DNA of 33,298 bases, taken from JAMBLL01 sp964387145. GTDB taxonomy: Bacteria; Actinomycetota; Acidimicrobiia; Spongiisociales; UBA5794. Below the pieces are notes generated by a model. It was not told the origin of the DNA. It worked only from the letters and a program-made list of their open reading frames with translations, and ran no database searches. The stretch is from assembly GCA_964387145.1 (NCBI GenBank), contig CAYLVM010000013.1, forward strand, positions 1 to 33,298, given 5' to 3'. Positions 29,913-33,298 of this stretch are shown piece after piece. A program made the position numbers and the translations under genes. Within the stretch, counting starts at the first letter, position 1. The number at the start of each line of letters is the position of its first letter.

Positions 29913-31652
29913 TCAGGCGACGGGACGGATTCGTACCGCCTCGGAGAAGTGTGAGGCCTGTCTCTGTTGTGCCTCCGCAACAGCGCCGCGGGCCGGGAGC
30001 GTCACGGCGAAGCACGCTCCACCGAGTTTCTCAGACGTTCGATACGATGCGGTCCCGCCGTGGGCACTCGCTATCGCTTGAACGATGGCAAGACCGATGC
30101 CGGATCCCGGGATCGCTGCGTTGAGACGGTTCGGCCCGCGCTCGAACCGCTCCCAGACCCTCACTTCATACCGTCGAGGGATCCCCGTTCCATCGTCGTG
30201 GACCTCGAGGATGAGACCCGATCCCTTCGCCGAAACGCGAACGAGTCGGTGTGGCCCCCCGTACCGCGCGGCGTTCGTGAGCAGGTTCACCAGCACCTGT
30301 TGGAGACGCCCGGGGTCGACGAACCCGATGAGGTCGGGGGGACAGTCGACCGTGACGGACTGCGGGGCTACACCCGAGGCGTGGACAGCAGACGTCACGA
30401 GATCGATCATCATCACCTCTCTCACCATCAGATTGATCTCACTACCCGTGCCGCGAGCAAGCATGATGAGGTCCGACACGATGCGCGACATGTAGTCGGT
30501 CTGTTGATGGACGATGTCGAGCATCTCGTGCCGCTCGTCGTCGTCGATCGAGTCATCGGCCTCCCTGATGATGTCGACAAAGCCCGCGATCGCGGTGAGC
30601 GGTGTTCTCAGCTCATGAGAGATCGTCGAGACGAGGGCGTTGCGTTGCTGTTCGATGTGTGCCCGGTTCTCGGCGATCGCGACACCCTGTCTTGCGATGA
30701 CGAGCAGACCCACGAAGATCGTGCCGGTGAGGAGAATGTAGTCCACACTTTCCGACACGATCGAGTCCACGATGAACAGGGCAAGCAATCCAACGGCAGG
30801 CGCGTACGGGGCGATCACCGTCCACAGCGGGGCGGTGCGCTCGGCGTACTCTCGTGGTGTTGGAGCGGAGCGGAGCAGGTACGCCGATGCGAAGAACGCC
30901 CCGATACCGAACAGGTTGATCGCATAGGGTGGAGAAGCGTCTTCGAAGGAACCGGACTGTGCCGACACGACGTACATCACATCGGCGAGAACCTGTGCCG
31001 CGATGCCCACGGAGAAGAGCGCAAGGCGCGAATCGAACCGGTGAGCAGAACGGCGCAACAGGACGAGCATGACGATCGTGAGGACCAGCAGGTCGAGAAA
31101 CGGGTACACCATCCCGATCGTCCTCGTGGTGATGGATGCAGACGCAAGATTCGCCGCCAGCGGTGACACCACGTAGTTCAGCAGGAGAGCGCCGAAGAAT
31201 ATCGCACCGATCAAGCCATCGATCACCATCCTCGTACGCTGAAGACCTGATCCGTCTGTTTGCGGCAGCACCCAGACCGCTGCGATGGCCAGGACGTAGG
31301 TCGTGAAGAAGAACAGGTCAGTCCACCCGAAAGCAGGCGCATCGCCCACGACGAAGAACCGCACCGCCATGCTCACGATCCCGACCGCCACGATGAGCAG
31401 GCCCGCCCCGATCATCGACCACCCGAGCCGTTCGCGTCCGGTCAAGTGACGGCTGCGCTGCAGGTACAGCCACCCTGAGGCCACGGTTCCGATGAGCACC
31501 GCGGTGAACCCAACGGCGTCGGCAACCTCCGTGTTGGCGACGATCGTTATCGCCGCACTGATCGCTAGGAAAACGAACATCGCGATCGCACCGGATCCGA
31601 ACCGGGGTTCGGTTCGCTCGGCCGGTGGCGCGACGAAGGTGTCAGAGGTCAT
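29913..31652 (-). CDS. Membrane sensor histidine kinase
   Basis: The 579-residue protein has about nine to ten hydrophobic helices over residues 20-325, in a MASE-like membrane sensor with almost no extracytoplasmic domain. A HisKA domain follows with phospho-accepting H346 (STISHELRTPLTAIAGF). The HATPase_c domain has NLLTNAARYG, DDGTGIP and GSGIGLAIVQAIASAHGG. It should autophosphorylate in response to a membrane or intracellular cue and pass the phosphate to a response regulator; none is encoded in the window. No Shine-Dalgarno sequence precedes ATG 31652. It follows the PLP enzyme gene by 40 nt and may share its transcript. Confidence 0.9.
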   Translation of the reverse strand: MTSDTFVAPPAERTEPRFGSGAIAMFVFLAISAAITIVANTEVADAVGFTAVLIGTVASGWLYLQRSRHLTGRERLGWSMIGAGLLIVAVGIVSMAVRFFVVGDAPAFGWTDLFFFTTYVLAIAAVWVLPQTDGSGLQRTRMVIDGLIGAIFFGALLLNYVVSPLAANLASASITTRTIGMVYPFLDLLVLTIVMLVLLRRSAHRFDSRLALFSVGIAAQVLADVMYVVSAQSGSFEDASPPYAINLFGIGAFFASAYLLRSAPTPREYAERTAPLWTVIAPYAPAVGLLALFIVDSIVSESVDYILLTGTIFVGLLVIARQGVAIAENRAHIEQQRNALVSTISHELRTPLTAIAGFVDIIREADDSIDDDERHEMLDIVHQQTDYMSRIVSDLIMLARGTGSEINLMVREVMMIDLVTSAVHASGVAPQSVTVDCPPDLIGFVDPGRLQQVLVNLLTNAARYGGPHRLVRVSAKGSGLILEVHDDGTGIPRRYEVRVWERFERGPNRLNAAIPGSGIGLAIVQAIASAHGGTASYRTSEKLGGACFAVTLPARGAVAEAQQRQASHFSEAVRIRPVA

Positions 31653-31654
31653 TG

Positions 31655-31674
31655 CATCGTTATCGGCAACGATG
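31655..31674. repeat. 7-bp inverted repeat before the kinase start
   Basis: CATCGTT and AACGATG flank a 6-nt loop in the 40-nt gap just upstream of the kinase ATG. It could be an operator or an RNA hairpin hiding the start; it lacks a T-run and is short, so chance cannot be excluded. Confidence 0.3.
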
Positions 31675-31692
31675 GCTCAGAGTTGAAGGAGT

Positions 31693-32967
31693 TCAGCGCA
31701 GATCGACGTCGGTGTCGAGCGGCACGACCAGATCGGGAACATGGCGGGCGAGAGCGTCCATGAAACCCTCGAGGTGTTCGGGGTCCTGGTAGAGCGTGTT
31801 CGTGAAGCGGATGCCATCCATCCCCCACGGGACCGCAGGGAACCCCGACACGTTCGGGTAGAAGCCATCGGCCATCAAACGGCGCGCCAGTTCAACGGCG
31901 TTCTGCGGTGTTCCCACGCGAACGAACCAGATCGGGGTCCTCTCGAGGGACATCGCGGGCAACTGGGCCTCGACGAGGCGACCGCGCACATAGTCGATAC
32001 CCGCCACGAGTCGCTGTTCCCGCTCATCCCTCTCGGGGGAGAGATGGATCTCTGCCGCCGCGACGGCGGCACCCAGTTCGGCCGGGTGGAGAGGTCCCGA
32101 GAACGTGAACGTGGCACCCACGAGGAGCACCTGTTCGGCCATCTCCCCGTCGGGGAGTACCAGAACCGACCCGCCCGCTCCCCACGACTTGGCGAGCGAC
32201 CCGATGAGGATCATCCGCTCGTGGTGGGGAACCTGCGAAAGGACGTGTCCCCTGCCGTGCTCACCACGCCACCCGACCCCGTGCGCATCGTCGAAGTAGA
32301 CGAAGAGGTTCGGGTAGACGTCGAGAAGCCCCATGATGTCGGCGACCGGTGCCGTGTCTCCGTACATGGAGTAGATCCCATCGGCGAGGTACCAGACCTT
32401 GTGATGCTTGCTCGCGAACTCGGCGAGGACGGAGTTGAGCCCATGGACGTCGTTGTGCGGGAGGTGTCGGACGTGAGCACCGAGCCCCCGCAGGGCGTGC
32501 GCTGTGAGCTGCACCGAGGCGTGGACCTGGTGATCGAGGAGAACCAGGTCACCAGGACTCACGAGCACCGGAAGTACCGACAGATGCCCGAGGGTCGTGG
32601 TGGTCGGGATGAGGATCTTCCCTCCGAAGATACGTTGGAGCTTCGCCTGGAGGGTTGTGTAGAGATCGATCGACGTGTACGCGGTCGAGGACGAGAACAC
32701 GGGACCGAATCGCTCGATGGCAGCGATCGCTCCCGCCTTGAGACGATCGTCGACGTTGAGGCCGAGGTAGGCGCATGAACCGAAGTTGACCAGCTCTCGA
32801 CCGTCGATCGTGATCGACTCACCGGTCGAGGCCTGCTCCTCGACATGGAGCCGCATCAGCCCTCCTGCGATCGCCAGATCCATCTGGGCCTTCACCAGTT
32901 GGAGTACTTGCTCGCGCTCGGTTACGACATCTGTACCACTCGCGTGGCCTTCCGTATCGTTCGTCAT
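31693..32967 (-). CDS. Alpha-oxoamine synthase family PLP enzyme
   Basis: This 424-residue fold-type I PLP enzyme resembles 8-amino-7-oxononanoate synthase, 2-amino-3-ketobutyrate CoA ligase and serine palmitoyltransferase: VNFGSCAYLGL near residue 60, DGIYSMYGDTAP, the cofactor-binding DDAHGVGWRGEHGRG, and the Schiff-base lysine in GSLAKSWGAGGS. The lysine block differs from the usual SKAxGxxGG. Such enzymes condense an acyl-CoA with an amino acid and lose CO2. No biotin, haem or sphingolipid genes and no acyl carrier protein lie nearby, so the substrates are open. GAGGTGG precedes the ATG. It follows the partial gene by 50 nt and precedes the histidine kinase. Confidence 0.82.
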   Translation of the reverse strand: MTNDTEGHASGTDVVTEREQVLQLVKAQMDLAIAGGLMRLHVEEQASTGESITIDGRELVNFGSCAYLGLNVDDRLKAGAIAAIERFGPVFSSSTAYTSIDLYTTLQAKLQRIFGGKILIPTTTTLGHLSVLPVLVSPGDLVLLDHQVHASVQLTAHALRGLGAHVRHLPHNDVHGLNSVLAEFASKHHKVWYLADGIYSMYGDTAPVADIMGLLDVYPNLFVYFDDAHGVGWRGEHGRGHVLSQVPHHERMILIGSLAKSWGAGGSVLVLPDGEMAEQVLLVGATFTFSGPLHPAELGAAVAAAEIHLSPERDEREQRLVAGIDYVRGRLVEAQLPAMSLERTPIWFVRVGTPQNAVELARRLMADGFYPNVSGFPAVPWGMDGIRFTNTLYQDPEHLEGFMDALARHVPDLVVPLDTDVDLR

Positions 32968-33017
32968 GACCCGTCCACCTCGATCACCATCGATGTTGGT
33001 CTCACGACACTACACCG

Positions 33018-33298
33018 TCAGGCCACTTCGACCGTGGACCGTAACGCGAGATTCCAACAATGGCGTTCGATCTGCGCCCTCACACCAGCGATGCTCTCGA
33101 AGAGAGCCGGACCGTCCCTCCACGGCCGTTCGAAGGCCGGGGCTCGACCGAGCACTCGGCATCGGAGCTTCCCGGTCTCGCCGGCGGTAAGGGCATCGCT
33201 CCCCGGGACGACCCCGATGTAGAGGACGCGCGTGCCCGCATCGATGTGGTCGAGTTGGCGCTGCTTGGCTCTCGGGATGCATCCGAAGGAGTATGCGT
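33018..33298 (-). CDS. 3' part of an unrecognised gene, cut by the window edge
   Basis: An open frame enters from the window end and runs 92 codons to a TGA at 33018-33020. It reads AYSFGCIPRAKQRQLDHI, then GTRVLYIGVVPGSDALTAGE, and ends HCWNLALRSTVEVA. Composition is protein-like with a clear beta-strand (RVLYIGVV), unlike the Arg/Ser-rich frames on either side. The start lies outside the window. I do not recognise the family. Confidence 0.55.
   Translation of the reverse strand, partial: AYSFGCIPRAKQRQLDHIDAGTRVLYIGVVPGSDALTAGETGKLRCRVLGRAPAFERPWRDGPALFESIAGVRAQIERHCWNLALRSTVEVA

Overview
The window is GC-rich, gene-dense, uses many GTG starts and packs genes into operons with 4-nt stop/start overlaps. 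An HU protein, two TetR repressors, a promoter with a -10 box only 7 nt before its ATG, and a hairpin terminator without a T-run fit a high-GC bacterium, most likely an actinobacterium (Acidimicrobiia-like). That placement is inference; no rRNA or other phylogenetic marker is present. No tRNA, rRNA, insertion sequence, phage gene or CRISPR array was seen.

Region 1 (1-5520) is housekeeping and stress. It holds a lipoprotein with a gluzincin-like HELVH site (minus strand), HU, a strong hairpin, a UMF1/Atg22-type MFS transporter, a peroxiredoxin-like gene whose catalytic Cys codon is an in-frame TGA followed by a bacterial SECIS-like hairpin (probable selenoprotein), an MscS channel and a hemerythrin-like protein.

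Region 2 (5530-17881, minus strand) is one tight operon of about 13 genes. In transcription order: LeuA-type condensing enzyme, IorA, IorB fused to a KorD-like ferredoxin, KorA, KorB, KorC, TetR, class III CoA-transferase, crotonase, SDR, LeuC-like and LeuD-like hydro-lyase subunits, and a Cys-rich PAS-LuxR regulator. Region 3 (18198-23854, plus strand) diverges from it across a 316-bp control region holding two copies of one palindrome: DUF35, thiolase, PrpF-like isomerase, then had, oah and dch. Region 4 (28933-23868, minus strand) converges on region 3: TetR, bcrC, bcrB, bcrA, bcrD and a small Cys protein, driven by a near-consensus promoter with an operator at its start point.

Regions 2-4 together read as an anaerobic aromatic-degradation island. 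BcrCBAD would reduce benzoyl-CoA with ATP and reduced ferredoxin. Dch, Had and Oah would hydrate, oxidise and open the ring to 3-hydroxypimeloyl-CoA. The SDR, thiolase/DUF35 and crotonase are candidates for the following beta-oxidation. KorABC/KorD, possibly with IorAB, is the obvious source of low-potential ferredoxin. The LeuA/LeuCD/PrpF-like set is an extra carboxylic-acid module whose substrate cannot be read from sequence. No benzoate-CoA ligase is present, so the CoA-transferase or a distant gene must activate the substrate.

Region 5 (29041-33298, minus strand) holds a membrane-anchored HmuY-like protein, a membrane histidine kinase, an alpha-oxoamine-synthase-family PLP enzyme and the 3' part of an unrecognised gene cut by the window edge.
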